From NCBI GenBank assembly GCA_026710945.1, contig JAPOQA010000054.1, positions 62,001 to 126,000 on the forward strand: a DNA stretch of 64,000 bases, given 5' to 3'. How positions within the stretch are numbered: position 1 is the first letter of the stretch; every line of letters begins with the position of its first letter. The position numbers were made by a program, and so were the translations under genes. Of the stretch, positions 53,441-61,893 are shown in pieces. This DNA is from Chloroflexota bacterium (GTDB lineage Bacteria; Chloroflexota; UBA11872; VXOZ01). The notes beneath the pieces are model-generated. The model saw nothing but the letters and a program-made list of their open reading frames with translations. It was not told the DNA's origin and did not search any database.

Positions 53441-53495
53441 CCCACTAAAGGGGACTTATCCACACTTCCCCCCACTTCTCCCCACATTTATCCAC
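53441..53495 (-). promoter_or_regulatory. Row of 10-bp direct repeats, probable MraZ operator
   Basis: Read on the plus strand, the cores CCCAC, GGGAC, CACAC, CCCAC, CCCAC and TCCAC begin at 53441, 53451, 53461, 53471, 53481 and 53491, exactly every 10 bp. On the minus strand the best units read AAGTGGG. Known MraZ sites in E. coli (TGGGN with a 5-bp spacer) and Mycoplasma (AAAGTG-type) have the same core and spacing. The row lies between the promoter and the TTG start, a repressing position. Confidence 0.75.
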
Positions 53496-53496
53496 A
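53456..53496. promoter_or_regulatory. Two perfect DnaA boxes (TTATCCACA) 32 bp apart
   Basis: TTATCCACA occurs at 53456-53464 and 53488-53496, same orientation, three helical turns apart, inside the mraZ leader. They overlap the 10-bp MraZ-type repeats, so the match may be a by-product of those. If functional, DnaA could link replication to division-gene expression. No AT-rich unwinding element is beside them. Confidence 0.45.
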
Positions 53497-53502
53497 AGCA
53501 CA

Positions 53503-53532
53503 ATTGTAGCTGTCGCTGTTGGCGAAGGTCAA
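53503..53532 (-). promoter_or_regulatory. Promoter of mraZ and the dcw cluster
   Basis: On the minus strand, TTGACC (53532-53527), an 18-bp spacer and TACAAT (53508-53503). Transcription would begin near 53496, at the first of the 10-bp repeats. A second TTGACA lies at 53545-53540. Confidence 0.6.
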
Positions 53533-53968
53533 GACTAACTGTCAAGTTCTTGAAGTGTACTTTTTCGGCTGTGCGGCGCGCTCTTGGGCTTATTTGGCTC
53601 AGTTATGGTCGAGAAAAATGCCTGAGAATTCTCTAGGATCCTCATGCGCCAAGTCTTGGGCGCGTGTGATACAGATTAGCTGTCAAGACTATGATCTGGC
53701 TGTCCGGCACGATTTCCGAGATTGCCGCGCATGGCGACACGATTGTGGTGCTGGGCGCACTTTCGCTCGGGGAGCACGTGGGCAGTTTCGCCTCTCGTAG
53801 AATCAACCCATGCGCCCACGCGGAGCTACGTTTGGCAGGCCGCGGAATTGCGCGAAAGGCTGGCGGCATTCTCATGATCGTCTGCGCTACACTAGAGCAA
53901 GGCGGCAGGAGAGACGTATAGATGACTGGCGAAGTGTGAAAGTGAAGCGAGCAGTGCTTTCCAGGCAC
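53533..53968. other. 436-bp divergent region between mraZ and queG
   Basis: Apart from the mraZ promoter at its left edge nothing is clear. A 76-codon plus-strand frame (53691-53921) has no ribosome site and no recognisable sequence. The queG promoter must be near the right end. Confidence 0.4.
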
Positions 53969-55171
53969 ATGAAGACTACGGAAGAAATCACTAACTTCGC
54001 GCAGAAGCTCGGCTTTCGCCCGGTGGGCATCGCGCCGGCGCATCCATTCACCGAGACCCGTGCTACCGCCCGTGCCCGTCTGAAGGCCGGCTATCTCGAT
54101 GGTATGGCTTGGTATACCTCGGAACGAGTCGAGCGCGGCACACGGCCTGATTGGCTGCTCTCGAATGCACGGTCAATCATCTCGCTTGCTCTTCCCTATT
54201 ACGTTGGCGAGCAGCGGTCAGATTTGCCGCGCTCTCACGGTCCCAGCGGCGTCGTGTCACGCTACGCGTGGGGCAGGGACTACCACAACGTGCTACGGAA
54301 GAAGCTCAAAAAGCTGGTGTCTTTTCTGGAATCGAATCACGCCTCTGCACGCTTCTTCGCAGACACAGGTCCTATCCTCGATCGCGCCGCAGCATTTCGC
54401 GCCGGTGTCGGCTGGTACGGCAAGAGCACCATGATCTTGACGGAGGAACAAGGTACATGGGTCTTTCTCGCCGAAGTGATTACCGACCTGCAGTTGCAAT
54501 ACACAGAGCCTCTAAAGAAGAATTGCGGGAGTTGTACCCGGTGCATTGACGCCTGCCCCACCGGCGCAATCGTGGCTCCCTACCAGGTTGATTCACGCCG
54601 CTGTATTTCCTATCTCACCATCGAGAATCGCGGCGGCATACCTCGTGAACTCCGATCACGTATGGGTACACGTGTCTTTGGCTGTGACATCTGTCAGGAT
54701 GTGTGCCCAGTCAATCGCTACCTGACTGCCGATGCCGATGACGACTTCCTGCCGCGGCCCGGCGTCGGGCCCACCATGCCGCTGCTTCCCTTGCTGGAGA
54801 TCACCGATGAGGAGTTCAAGGATCGCTTTCAGGGCACGCCGCTCATGCGCACGAAGCGTCTGGGATTGAGGCGAAATGCCATCGTTGCGTTGGGCAATGC
54901 AGGCGACCCGGTGGCAATTCCCGCGCTTCGTCGCATTCTCATGGACGAAAGTGAGCCCACCATGCTGCGGGAGCACGCGGCTTGGGCGCTAGGCTGCTTC
55001 AGTGAGGTGGCTGCAAGCGAGGCTTTGGGCCATGCCTTGGAGCAGTTGCTTCCACCTGTGGTGCGAGTTGAAGTTGAGGATGCTCTCCAAGGTCGAAAGT
55101 CGTCAGAAGCCGCCGGCGACTTCGCTCACGCTGCGGCAGAAGAGACTTCAATCTCGCCGTCAACTGTGTGA
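53969..55171 (+). CDS. queG: Epoxyqueuosine reductase QueG
   Basis: 400 residues from the ATG at 53969 (MKTTEEITNFA); upstream in-frame codons exist but do not resemble the family. The cobalamin-binding N-terminal part is followed by two [4Fe-4S] motifs, CGSCTRCIDACPTGA and CDICQDVCPVN, and by C-terminal HEAT-like repeats (RLGLRRNAIVALGNAGD). It reduces epoxyqueuosine to queuosine in tRNA, a B12-dependent step in the cytoplasm. No other queuosine genes are in the window. Confidence 0.93.
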   Translation: MKTTEEITNFAQKLGFRPVGIAPAHPFTETRATARARLKAGYLDGMAWYTSERVERGTRPDWLLSNARSIISLALPYYVGEQRSDLPRSHGPSGVVSRYAWGRDYHNVLRKKLKKLVSFLESNHASARFFADTGPILDRAAAFRAGVGWYGKSTMILTEEQGTWVFLAEVITDLQLQYTEPLKKNCGSCTRCIDACPTGAIVAPYQVDSRRCISYLTIENRGGIPRELRSRMGTRVFGCDICQDVCPVNRYLTADADDDFLPRPGVGPTMPLLPLLEITDEEFKDRFQGTPLMRTKRLGLRRNAIVALGNAGDPVAIPALRRILMDESEPTMLREHAAWALGCFSEVAASEALGHALEQLLPPVVRVEVEDALQGRKSSEAAGDFAHAAAEETSISPSTV

Positions 55172-55239
55172 GGGAACCAGGTCGCGAATAGACTATTCAC
55201 ATGGCGACCGTAAGTAATGGGCCGCCTCATCCCATTGAA

Positions 55240-55680
55240 TCAAGAGTCTATTTCATCGTTCCAGCGAACTGTGGCGAAAGGATCAAACGCAAAGTGATCA
55301 ACCGTCTGTCCCTTTTCCAAGTGTTCGGTCACGATAGTGCGCACGTCCCGCGGGAGGATGTTGCAATACAGCGTTCCTTCGGGATAGACTTGCAAAACCG
55401 GCGCCCGTAGGCAGTGGCTGAGGCACGTCGCCGTGTATACGTGTATGCGATTCGTGAGGTCTTGTCGCTCGATCTGTTTCTTAAGCTCGGTCAAAATGCC
55501 GCGGCTCTTTTGGTCGGAACAGGACGGGCCAATACACACGAAGACTCGCCGTGGCCGACTATCCGCGTCCCCAATTCTTGTATCGAGTTCAGCAGGAGTA
55601 TCTCGCGTCTCACCCGAGGTTCCTTTGCCTCTCGATGCTGCGTGATACTTTCTCCGCTTGCGCGATTCTCGTTTCGGCAT
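55240..55680 (-). CDS. Thioredoxin-like [2Fe-2S] ferredoxin with basic N-terminal tail
   Basis: 146 residues. A basic, probably disordered tail (1-45) precedes a thioredoxin-fold ferredoxin: VFVCIGPSCSDQKS supplies two Cys and TATCLSHCLRAP two more, followed by YPEGTLYCNILPRDV. This is the pattern of Shethna/Aquifex-type 2Fe-2S ferredoxins, which carry electrons in the cytoplasm. The partner enzyme is unknown; it is convergent with queG, another Fe-S protein. The tail is unusual and could bind nucleic acid or be an artefact of start choice. Confidence 0.82.
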   Translation of the reverse strand: MPKRESRKRRKYHAASRGKGTSGETRDTPAELDTRIGDADSRPRRVFVCIGPSCSDQKSRGILTELKKQIERQDLTNRIHVYTATCLSHCLRAPVLQVYPEGTLYCNILPRDVRTIVTEHLEKGQTVDHFAFDPFATVRWNDEIDS

Positions 55681-55816
55681 GTCCCACTGCCCTTTGGTGG
55701 TCCCTTTAGAGCTGCGGCTAAACCAGCGTAATCTACAAGCGATCTAGCTTGCCGCTCTATCGCATGCTGGCGTGACGCTACTCTGCAGGTTGAACGAAGA
55801 TTCAGTTCGCCGCTTG

Positions 55817-56032
55817 CTAGCTGATGCTGACCGTCTGATCGCCAACGCACAGCTCGCTAGCGTCGGCAGAAGGCGCAATATGGGCGACCGTGGCTATCGC
55901 ACCGGGAACGATGTCATCGCGGCCTTCATCTCCCAAGGCGTAGATTGCTTCCAAGTAACGCTCGATGCCTGCCGTAGTGGGTCGAGCCTTCGATGCTTGC
56001 GCTTCTCTGCCCATAACGACGCGAATCCTCAT
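55817..56032 (-). pseudogene. Truncated DtxR/MntR-type metalloregulator remnant
   Basis: From an ATG at 56032 the frame runs about 71 codons to a stop at 55817. Its middle, GIERYLEAIYALGDEG followed by a GAIA segment, matches helix 1 and the start of the winged helix of DtxR-family regulators (EDYLKAIYEL). The recognition helix, dimerisation and metal-binding domains are missing, and no continuation was found in other frames. I read it as a decayed gene; a short functional peptide is less likely. The rest of 55681-56255 holds nothing recognisable. Confidence 0.5.
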
Positions 56033-56255
56033 AAAAAAAAGAACTCTAGTAATGCAGTACCCTAGCAAAGGGCACAGGCTGGGATTTAGTATACGGTGCA
56101 CCCAATGCTCTGTAAACAGTCCATCTAAGTCGGAATGGAGGTTGTAGCGCACCTCTTCTCATTCGGCAAAGCGGCTACAGTAATTCCTATTTCTCCGTAC
56201 GTTTGAAGCTTTGCTTTTCTCAGTTGAGGACAGCACCAGGGTCAAGTATCTTAGA

Positions 56256-57863
56256 GTGCAGCATTCATCTGCAGTCGAATTTGGCGGTAAGAATATAGTT
56301 AGCTACGACTACATCATCATCGGCAGCGGTATTGCCGGACTCTACGCCGCGCACTACGCACGCCAATTTGGTTCCGCGCTGATCTTGACCAAGGGTCGAT
56401 TGTCACAATCAAATACACGATATGCGCAGGGCGGGGTAGCGGCCGCAGTTGCCTCTGACGATAGCGCCGCACTGCACTGGGAAGACACTATGGTTGCCGG
56501 CGCGGGGTTGTGCGACCCGGAAGCCGTGATGGCAATGGCCTCCGAGGGCCCCGCCTGTGTCCGCGAGTTGATGACCCTTGGTGTAAACTTCGACACCTTG
56601 CATGGTGAGATCAACTTGGCTATAGAAGGGGCGCACTCCGTGCCCCGCGTGCTTCATGCGCGCGGTGACGCGACCGGCGCAGAGATCGAGAGTGCCCTCT
56701 CGCGCTATACGCGCCGCTCCGCGGTAACTATCCGCGAAAATCATCTCGCCACGAAATTGCTTGTGCAAGGCCAGCGCTGTGTCGGGGTCGAGGCGCTAAA
56801 TGTGCGAGACGGCACATTCCACACATTTCGCTCCCGCAATGTCGTATTGTGCTCCGGTGGCGGCGGACAACTCTTCGCCTATACCACGAACCCAAGTATC
56901 GCTACGGGGGACGGCGTTGCGCTGGCGTTTCAGGCCGGTGCGGGCATTGCGGACATGGAGTTCTTTCAATTTCATCCCACCGCGTTGCGAAAATCGGGTG
57001 CGCCGTCGTTCTTGATCTCCGAGGCCGTGCGCGGCGCGGGAGCGCATCTGCGCAATAGCTGCGGTGAACGGTACATGGGCCGCTACCATGATCGTGACGA
57101 ACTAGCTCCTCGCGACGTGGTCGCGCGTGCCGCCGTAACGGAGATGGCCCGTTCAAAGAGTGGCTGCGTCTACTTGGACATGCGGCACTTGGATGCAGAG
57201 GAATCGCGGACGCACTTTCCCACGATCTATTCACGTTGCCAACGGTATGGTATTGACATTACGTCCCAGCTCATTCCCGTAGCTCCAGCGGCCCACTACA
57301 TGACGGGTGGGGTGCTCACCGATCTTCATGGACGGACATCATTGCTCGGCCTTTATGCGTGCGGGGAGGTTGCGTGCAGTGGTGTACATGGCGCTAATCG
57401 TCTGGCGAGCAACTCTCTGCTTGAAGCGTTAGTATTCGCGAGGCGTATTGTATTGGACACGCAAGGCGTGTCCGTACCGGAGTACGGTATGCCGGCAAGG
57501 GATCAGCCGGCACTCGCGCCGAACTCACACGTTCGCATCCCACTTCCCCCCGTGTCGACAGGCCGCAGGCGCGCAGGAAGTTCCCTGCCAGCGCTCAAGC
57601 AACTGATGTGGCACAATACGGGCATCGTGCGCGAGGAACGGGGCCTGCGAGAGGCGGAAGGCCAGTTGCAGGAATGGCTTGCGCGGACGCCGGTAGGCAG
57701 GAGGCGGCGTCAATGTGAATACCGCTCATCGTTGGTGATGGGACTGCTCACGACGACTGCAGCTCGCTTGCGAACAGAGAGCCGAGGTGCGCACTATCGC
57801 CAAGACTATCCCGAATCGAGTGATGCATGGCGCCATCGCATCGTAATCTATCCGGGCACGTGA
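56256..57863 (+). CDS. nadB: L-aspartate oxidase
   Basis: About 535 residues. The start is uncertain: GTG at 56256 is used here, TTG at 56211 is also in frame, and no ATG precedes the conserved part. FAD-binding DYIIIGSGIAGLYAA, then RYAQGGVAAAVA, the active-site FQFHPTAL, MTGGVLTDLHGRTS and GANRLASNSLLEALVF are all family hallmarks. NadB oxidises L-aspartate to iminoaspartate, the first step of de novo NAD synthesis. nadC follows by 54 bp; nadA is not in the window. Confidence 0.95.
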   Translation: MQHSSAVEFGGKNIVSYDYIIIGSGIAGLYAAHYARQFGSALILTKGRLSQSNTRYAQGGVAAAVASDDSAALHWEDTMVAGAGLCDPEAVMAMASEGPACVRELMTLGVNFDTLHGEINLAIEGAHSVPRVLHARGDATGAEIESALSRYTRRSAVTIRENHLATKLLVQGQRCVGVEALNVRDGTFHTFRSRNVVLCSGGGGQLFAYTTNPSIATGDGVALAFQAGAGIADMEFFQFHPTALRKSGAPSFLISEAVRGAGAHLRNSCGERYMGRYHDRDELAPRDVVARAAVTEMARSKSGCVYLDMRHLDAEESRTHFPTIYSRCQRYGIDITSQLIPVAPAAHYMTGGVLTDLHGRTSLLGLYACGEVACSGVHGANRLASNSLLEALVFARRIVLDTQGVSVPEYGMPARDQPALAPNSHVRIPLPPVSTGRRRAGSSLPALKQLMWHNTGIVREERGLREAEGQLQEWLARTPVGRRRRQCEYRSSLVMGLLTTTAARLRTESRGAHYRQDYPESSDAWRHRIVIYPGT

Positions 57864-57917
57864 AATATCCCTGAAACAGTCTCTGGCAAGTAATCGCGGC
57901 GAATTGACGGACCAGCC

Positions 57918-58772
57918 ATGAATAGTGCTCAATTGCCCATTTCATCAGATGTCATCGACGATTTCGTCCGGCGAGCCCTAGCAGAAGACGTAGGCGCAGG
58001 CGACGTTACAACACAAGCCCTTGTCCCTGCAAGCCAAGTAGGTGTGGCGGTCGCTCATGCCAAGCAATCCGGTGTACTGGCGGGAAATCCGATCGCCGCA
58101 AGGGTCTTCACTCAACTGGATCATGCCGTACGCGCAACATTGCTGCACGCGGACGGAGAATGCCTCAAGCCTGGTGAGACCTTCCTGCGTGTGGAGGGAC
58201 CGTTGCAAGCAATTCTTACAGGCGAGCGTGTCGCCCTCAACATCCTCCGACACCTTTCGGGTGTGGCCACGTTGACGAGGGCTTTCGTCGAGGCTGTGGC
58301 AGGCACGGATGCCACTATTGTCGATACCCGCAAGACCACGCCAGGCCTGCGACTGCTGGAAAAGTACGCTGTTCGCATTGGCGGCGGCCATAACCATCGC
58401 ATTGGTCTCTTTGACGGCGTACTCATCAAAGATAATCACATCGCCGCGTGCGGCTCAGTAACTGCGGCAGTGAGGAGAGCGCGGTCTTCAGTTCATCATC
58501 TGCTAAAGATTCAGATTGAGGCCAAGACCCTGAAGCAGGTTGCCGAGGCACTGGAGGCAGGTGCGGATGGCATCCTGCTCGACAACATGCCGCCCGCGAA
58601 GATGGCACAGGCGGTTGCACGAGTGCGGGGCAAAGCATTCACGGAGGCTTCAGGTGGCATTACGCTCGAGTCGGTGAGAGATGCGGCCTGCGCTGGTGTA
58701 GACCTCATCTCAGTGGGCATGCTTACGCATTCGGCAGCGGCATTGGATATTAGTCTTGATATTGAAGGATAG
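57918..58772 (+). CDS. nadC: Nicotinate-nucleotide pyrophosphorylase (quinolinate phosphoribosyltransferase)
   Basis: 284 residues, the usual length. DVGAGDVTTQALVP near the start, ILRHLSGVATLT, DTRKTTPGLRLLEKYAV and GGGHNHRIGLFDGVLIKDNH are the classic signature, with the substrate-binding Arg/Lys/His. ILLDNMPP and ASGGITLESV follow in the barrel. It converts quinolinate and PRPP to nicotinate mononucleotide. It is in one transcript with nadB and, 4 bp on, the small unknown gene. Confidence 0.97.
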   Translation: MNSAQLPISSDVIDDFVRRALAEDVGAGDVTTQALVPASQVGVAVAHAKQSGVLAGNPIAARVFTQLDHAVRATLLHADGECLKPGETFLRVEGPLQAILTGERVALNILRHLSGVATLTRAFVEAVAGTDATIVDTRKTTPGLRLLEKYAVRIGGGHNHRIGLFDGVLIKDNHIAACGSVTAAVRRARSSVHHLLKIQIEAKTLKQVAEALEAGADGILLDNMPPAKMAQAVARVRGKAFTEASGGITLESVRDAACAGVDLISVGMLTHSAAALDISLDIEG

Positions 58773-58776
58773 GTAA

Positions 58777-59139
58777 ATGACCTCGGCGCTTGTATTTGAA
58801 AGACAGTACCGCACTCCCTCATCTGAAGGCTATCGAGTGCACAAGAATGGTGAGCAGCTTGCGCAGATTGAACTTCACTATGCGCACACGGTCGTCTATT
58901 GTACCTTGGTCCTGTTCCAAGACCTCTCCGAGCACGAGCAATTCGGCGTTATCGAGGAAATCGACAATCATCTCGTCCATTCGGCCGAGGTTCCGCGCGA
59001 AGACCTAATGGTAACCGTCTATCGGGGAGAAGAAGCCGGGTTCTATAACGACGACATGTTCAGCCACATGCGTGGGGAAGAAGAGATGCAGAGCGCGCCA
59101 AGCCAAGAGATGGATGACTCAAAGCCGTACGGAATCTGA
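58777..59139 (+). CDS. Conserved-looking small acidic protein, function unknown, third gene of the nadBC operon
   Basis: 120 residues, not recognised. The first ~90 residues look like a compact alpha/beta domain (EGYRVHKNGEQLAQIELHY, then strand TVVYCTLVLF and helix EHEQFGVIEEIDNHLV). The last 30 are acidic and polar. No signal, membrane segment or metal motif is seen. It starts 4 bp after nadC, so it is co-translated and might act on NAD synthesis, but neighbourhood is the only clue. Confidence 0.75.
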   Translation: MTSALVFERQYRTPSSEGYRVHKNGEQLAQIELHYAHTVVYCTLVLFQDLSEHEQFGVIEEIDNHLVHSAEVPREDLMVTVYRGEEAGFYNDDMFSHMRGEEEMQSAPSQEMDDSKPYGI

Positions 59140-59164
59140 GGGGCGTTCGTGAGGTCAAGAGCAG

Positions 59165-59752
59165 CTACTTGACTTGCACCAAATTGACCGATCCCTCAAG
59201 CGCTAGCAGACGTTCTTTCCACGGCAGGCCGCGCGTGTACCCCCCGTAGCTGCCGTCGCTCGCAATCACGCGATGGCAGGGAACAAAGACGGGCAGTGGA
59301 TTCTGTCCCAGCGCATTGCCAACCGCCCGATACGCCTGGGGCTTGCCGATTCGTCTTGCTATTTCCTGATAGGTCGCGAGCTTTCCGTACGCGATGGCGC
59401 TCGTCTCTTCCCACACGGCCCGTTGGAACGCCGTACCGGCCAGGGAGACGGGTACGCTGAACGAAATTCCTTCCCCCGCGAAGAACGCATGTAGTTCTTG
59501 CTCGGCGGCTATGGCAATATGCTCAGCGTCGTCATTGGCTCCAACGGGCGCGCCAAGTCGCTCTTCCAGTGTCTTACCTGCTTCCAGCATGTTTTCGTGC
59601 CCAAATGTCGCCTCGCAGATGCCCGTAGCCGTCGCCGCAACCGCAAACCATCCCCACTGCTCTCCGGCGTCTGCCAAGCGTACCGCACACCTGCTTTGGG
59701 TTGAACGGAGCAAGTTCCGCTTCTTGGGTACTTGCGCACTGGTACGAGCCAT
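59165..59752 (-). CDS. ogt: Methylated-DNA-protein cysteine S-methyltransferase
   Basis: 195 residues. The acceptor Cys is in PVFVPCHRVIASDG, preceded by the DNA-binding FQRAVWEETSAIAYGKLATYQEIA and AYRAVGNALGQNP. The N-terminal ~90 residues form the variable Ada/Ogt domain. It repairs O6-alkylguanine by irreversible self-alkylation. The first 15 residues are basic; the start could be slightly downstream. It follows moxR by 62 bp and converges on the nadBC operon. Confidence 0.93.
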   Translation of the reverse strand: MARTSAQVPKKRNLLRSTQSRCAVRLADAGEQWGWFAVAATATGICEATFGHENMLEAGKTLEERLGAPVGANDDAEHIAIAAEQELHAFFAGEGISFSVPVSLAGTAFQRAVWEETSAIAYGKLATYQEIARRIGKPQAYRAVGNALGQNPLPVFVPCHRVIASDGSYGGYTRGLPWKERLLALEGSVNLVQVK

Positions 59753-59814
59753 TGCTGTCCTTTCGGGCCGGATGACTCTGTTTAGGACAATGAGACGAGG
59801 ACTCTTGACCGGCG

Positions 59815-60759
59815 CTACACCCTGGCTCCGGGCACCGGCACGGACTCCAAGAGTTCCAGGACAACGTCGTTAGTACTCGTATTCCGTACTCCCGCTCCGG
59901 GACTGACGATCAAGCGGTGAGCGAGAGTTGGTACAGCCATGTATTTCACGTCGTCCGGCGTGGCGTAATCGCGTCCCATAAGGGTCGCTCGCGCCTGAGC
60001 TGTGTGGTCGAGCGCCAAACTGCCACGCGGACTTGCGCCCAAGTACACATCAGGATGCTGACGGGTCGCGTTCACGAGTTCCACGATGTACTCGCGCACG
60101 AGGCGATCGACATACACTTCCCGCGTGCGTTGTTGCATTTCGACCAATTCGCGCACTTCCACGACCTGGCTAATTTCATCGAGCGGTTGGGCACGCTGTT
60201 GTGTTTCGAGAACGGTCATCTCGTCGGCCCGACGAGGGTAGCCAAGCTCAATGCGCATGAGAAAGCGGTCGAGCTGCGCTTCAGGCAAGGGGAAGGTGCC
60301 TTCGTACTCGATTGGGTTCTGCGTTGCCAGAACGAGGAAGGGCTTTGGCAGGGGAAAGGTCTGACCTTCAACCGTGACGTTGTGCTCCTCCATGGCTTCG
60401 AGCAATGCTGACTGCGTCTTTGGCGTGGCGCGATTAATCTCGTCTGCGAGCACGATCTGCGCCATGATCGGTCCCGGCCGAAACTCGAATTCGTTCGTCT
60501 TTTGGTTGTAAATGAAGACACCGGTAATGTCGCTGGGCAACATGTCGGGAGTGAATTGGAGTCGCTTGAAGCTGCACCCAATCGAGCGCGCTACGGCTTT
60601 GGCGAGCGAGGTCTTGCCCACGCCGGGCACGTCTTCAACCAGGACATGTCCCCCACAGAGCAGGGCAATGAGGGATAGCTCTACTTCCGCATGCTTACCA
60701 ATGATGACTCTCTCGACGTTCTCGATCACGCGTTCAGCAAAGTCTTGGATTCCTTCCAT
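59815..60759 (-). CDS. MoxR-family AAA+ ATPase
   Basis: 314 residues. Walker [20 protein letters not shown], Walker [24 protein letters not shown] with sensor 1 in [25 protein letters not shown], and the C-terminal lid domain ([19 protein letters not shown]). MoxR proteins act as chaperones that load metal or mature partner complexes, usually with DUF58 and VWA genes next door. Here those partners are missing downstream, so this copy is an orphan. Confidence 0.93.
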   Translation of the reverse strand: MEGIQDFAERVIENVERVIIGKHAEVELSLIALLCGGHVLVEDVPGVGKTSLAKAVARSIGCSFKRLQFTPDMLPSDITGVFIYNQKTNEFEFRPGPIMAQIVLADEINRATPKTQSALLEAMEEHNVTVEGQTFPLPKPFLVLATQNPIEYEGTFPLPEAQLDRFLMRIELGYPRRADEMTVLETQQRAQPLDEISQVVEVRELVEMQQRTREVYVDRLVREYIVELVNATRQHPDVYLGASPRGSLALDHTAQARATLMGRDYATPDDVKYMAVPTLAHRLIVSPGAGVRNTSTNDVVLELLESVPVPGARV

Positions 60760-60912
60760 AGTGGTGACCTCACCCTTCTCGGACCGCTACTGGAGAATAT
60801 GACTCAAGTATACACGCTGCTCCCGTTGCACTAATGACGCAAGCTGATTGCTGGTGCAATGTGCGCCGTTCTGCGGCGGGAAGGCACGGTACCCCCAGAT
60901 AATACATCTCGC

Positions 60913-60941
60913 TTGCCTAGCTTCATTCTAGCTACTATGCT
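60913..60941 (+). promoter_or_regulatory. Promoter of the HpcH/HpaI aldolase gene
   Basis: TTGCCT (60913-60918), a 17-bp spacer and TATGCT (60936-60941). Transcription would start near 60948, about 29 bases before the GTG at 60977. Confidence 0.55.
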
Positions 60942-60976
60942 GAATAAAACCTGAGACAAGCCAAAGGAGTAGGGCA

Positions 60977-61759
60977 GTGACCGTTGCGCAAATCGGACTG
61001 CGGGGTAGAATCGCGCGAAATGAAACACTCTATGGAGTCTTCGTAGATGCGCCTACCGTTTCGCATGTGGAGACCCTTGCCATCGCAGGATTTGATTTTG
61101 TCATTCTTGATCAGGAGCATGGCCACATCAACGCCGAGAGCCTCGTGCATCTCGTGAGCGCGTGCGATCACTTTGGCATTGCTTCCCTGGTTCGTATTCC
61201 CACGCTGGCATCCTGGCTGATTGGCCCGGCGCTCGATTGTGGTTCGTCCGGTGTGCAGGTGCCTTTTGTATCGAGTGCGGAAGAGGCAAGAACCGCGGTT
61301 GCTGCCGCTCGATTTGCGCCGGACGGGGAGCGTGGCGTGCACATCTTCCTGCGCGGCGGTCAGTACGGCGCGCTGGGTGCAGAGGGCTATTTTCAAGTTT
61401 GCAATGAGAATCAAGCCGTTGTGCTCCAGGTTGAAGGTACGCGCGGTGTGGAGAACCTGGAGGCTATTGCCGCGGTGCCGGGCTATGACTCGATTTTCAT
61501 TGGACCGTACGATCTCTCTCAATCTCTCGGTGTAGCCGGCCAAACAGGTCATCCTCAGGTGGTCGACGTTATCGAGCGAACTGTGAACCTTTGCCGGCAG
61601 CACGGCAAGGTGGTCGGTACGTTCGTAAACACGCCGGAGGATGCGGCCAAATGGGCCAAGCGCGGCGTGAAGATGGTCTCCGTTTCCTGCGACACGAACA
61701 TCTTCTATCGCGCTTGTACCGACCTGCGCCGCGCCATTGATGACGCTGCAGAAGGGTAG
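60977..61759 (+). CDS. HpcH/HpaI-family 2-keto-3-deoxy acid aldolase
   Basis: 260 residues from the GTG at 60977, preceded by AGGAGTAGGG. Class II aldolase features: FVILDQEHGHINAE, VRIPTLASW, SSGVQVPFVSSAEEA, the metal Glu in VLQVEGTRGVENL and Asp in IFIGPYDLSQSLG. Such enzymes split 2-keto-3-deoxy sugars or hydroxy-ketoacids into pyruvate and an aldehyde, using a divalent metal. The exact substrate (rhamnonate, glucarate or aromatic-derived acids) is undecided. It stands alone, with its own promoter. Confidence 0.9.
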   Translation: MTVAQIGLRGRIARNETLYGVFVDAPTVSHVETLAIAGFDFVILDQEHGHINAESLVHLVSACDHFGIASLVRIPTLASWLIGPALDCGSSGVQVPFVSSAEEARTAVAAARFAPDGERGVHIFLRGGQYGALGAEGYFQVCNENQAVVLQVEGTRGVENLEAIAAVPGYDSIFIGPYDLSQSLGVAGQTGHPQVVDVIERTVNLCRQHGKVVGTFVNTPEDAAKWAKRGVKMVSVSCDTNIFYRACTDLRRAIDDAAEG

Positions 61760-61893
61760 TTAGCGAGAATCTGAAAGGTGCTCACGATCGTGCAGGCTGG
61801 AAATTCCTTCCTTGTGCCCTGAGTTGATCAAGGTGCGCGGCTGTTGCGGTCGGTCTAACTTGAAAGTCCCTCGTGGGCCGTACGCAATTCTGC

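Noticed and set aside
53456-53496. The two DnaA boxes as the chromosomal origin
   Set aside because: Only two boxes, embedded in the MraZ-type repeat grid, with no adjacent AT-rich unwinding stretch and no origin-linked genes.
53691-53921. 76-codon plus-strand frame between mraZ and queG
   Set aside because: No ribosome site, no recognisable sequence and no partner; probably chance in GC-rich DNA.
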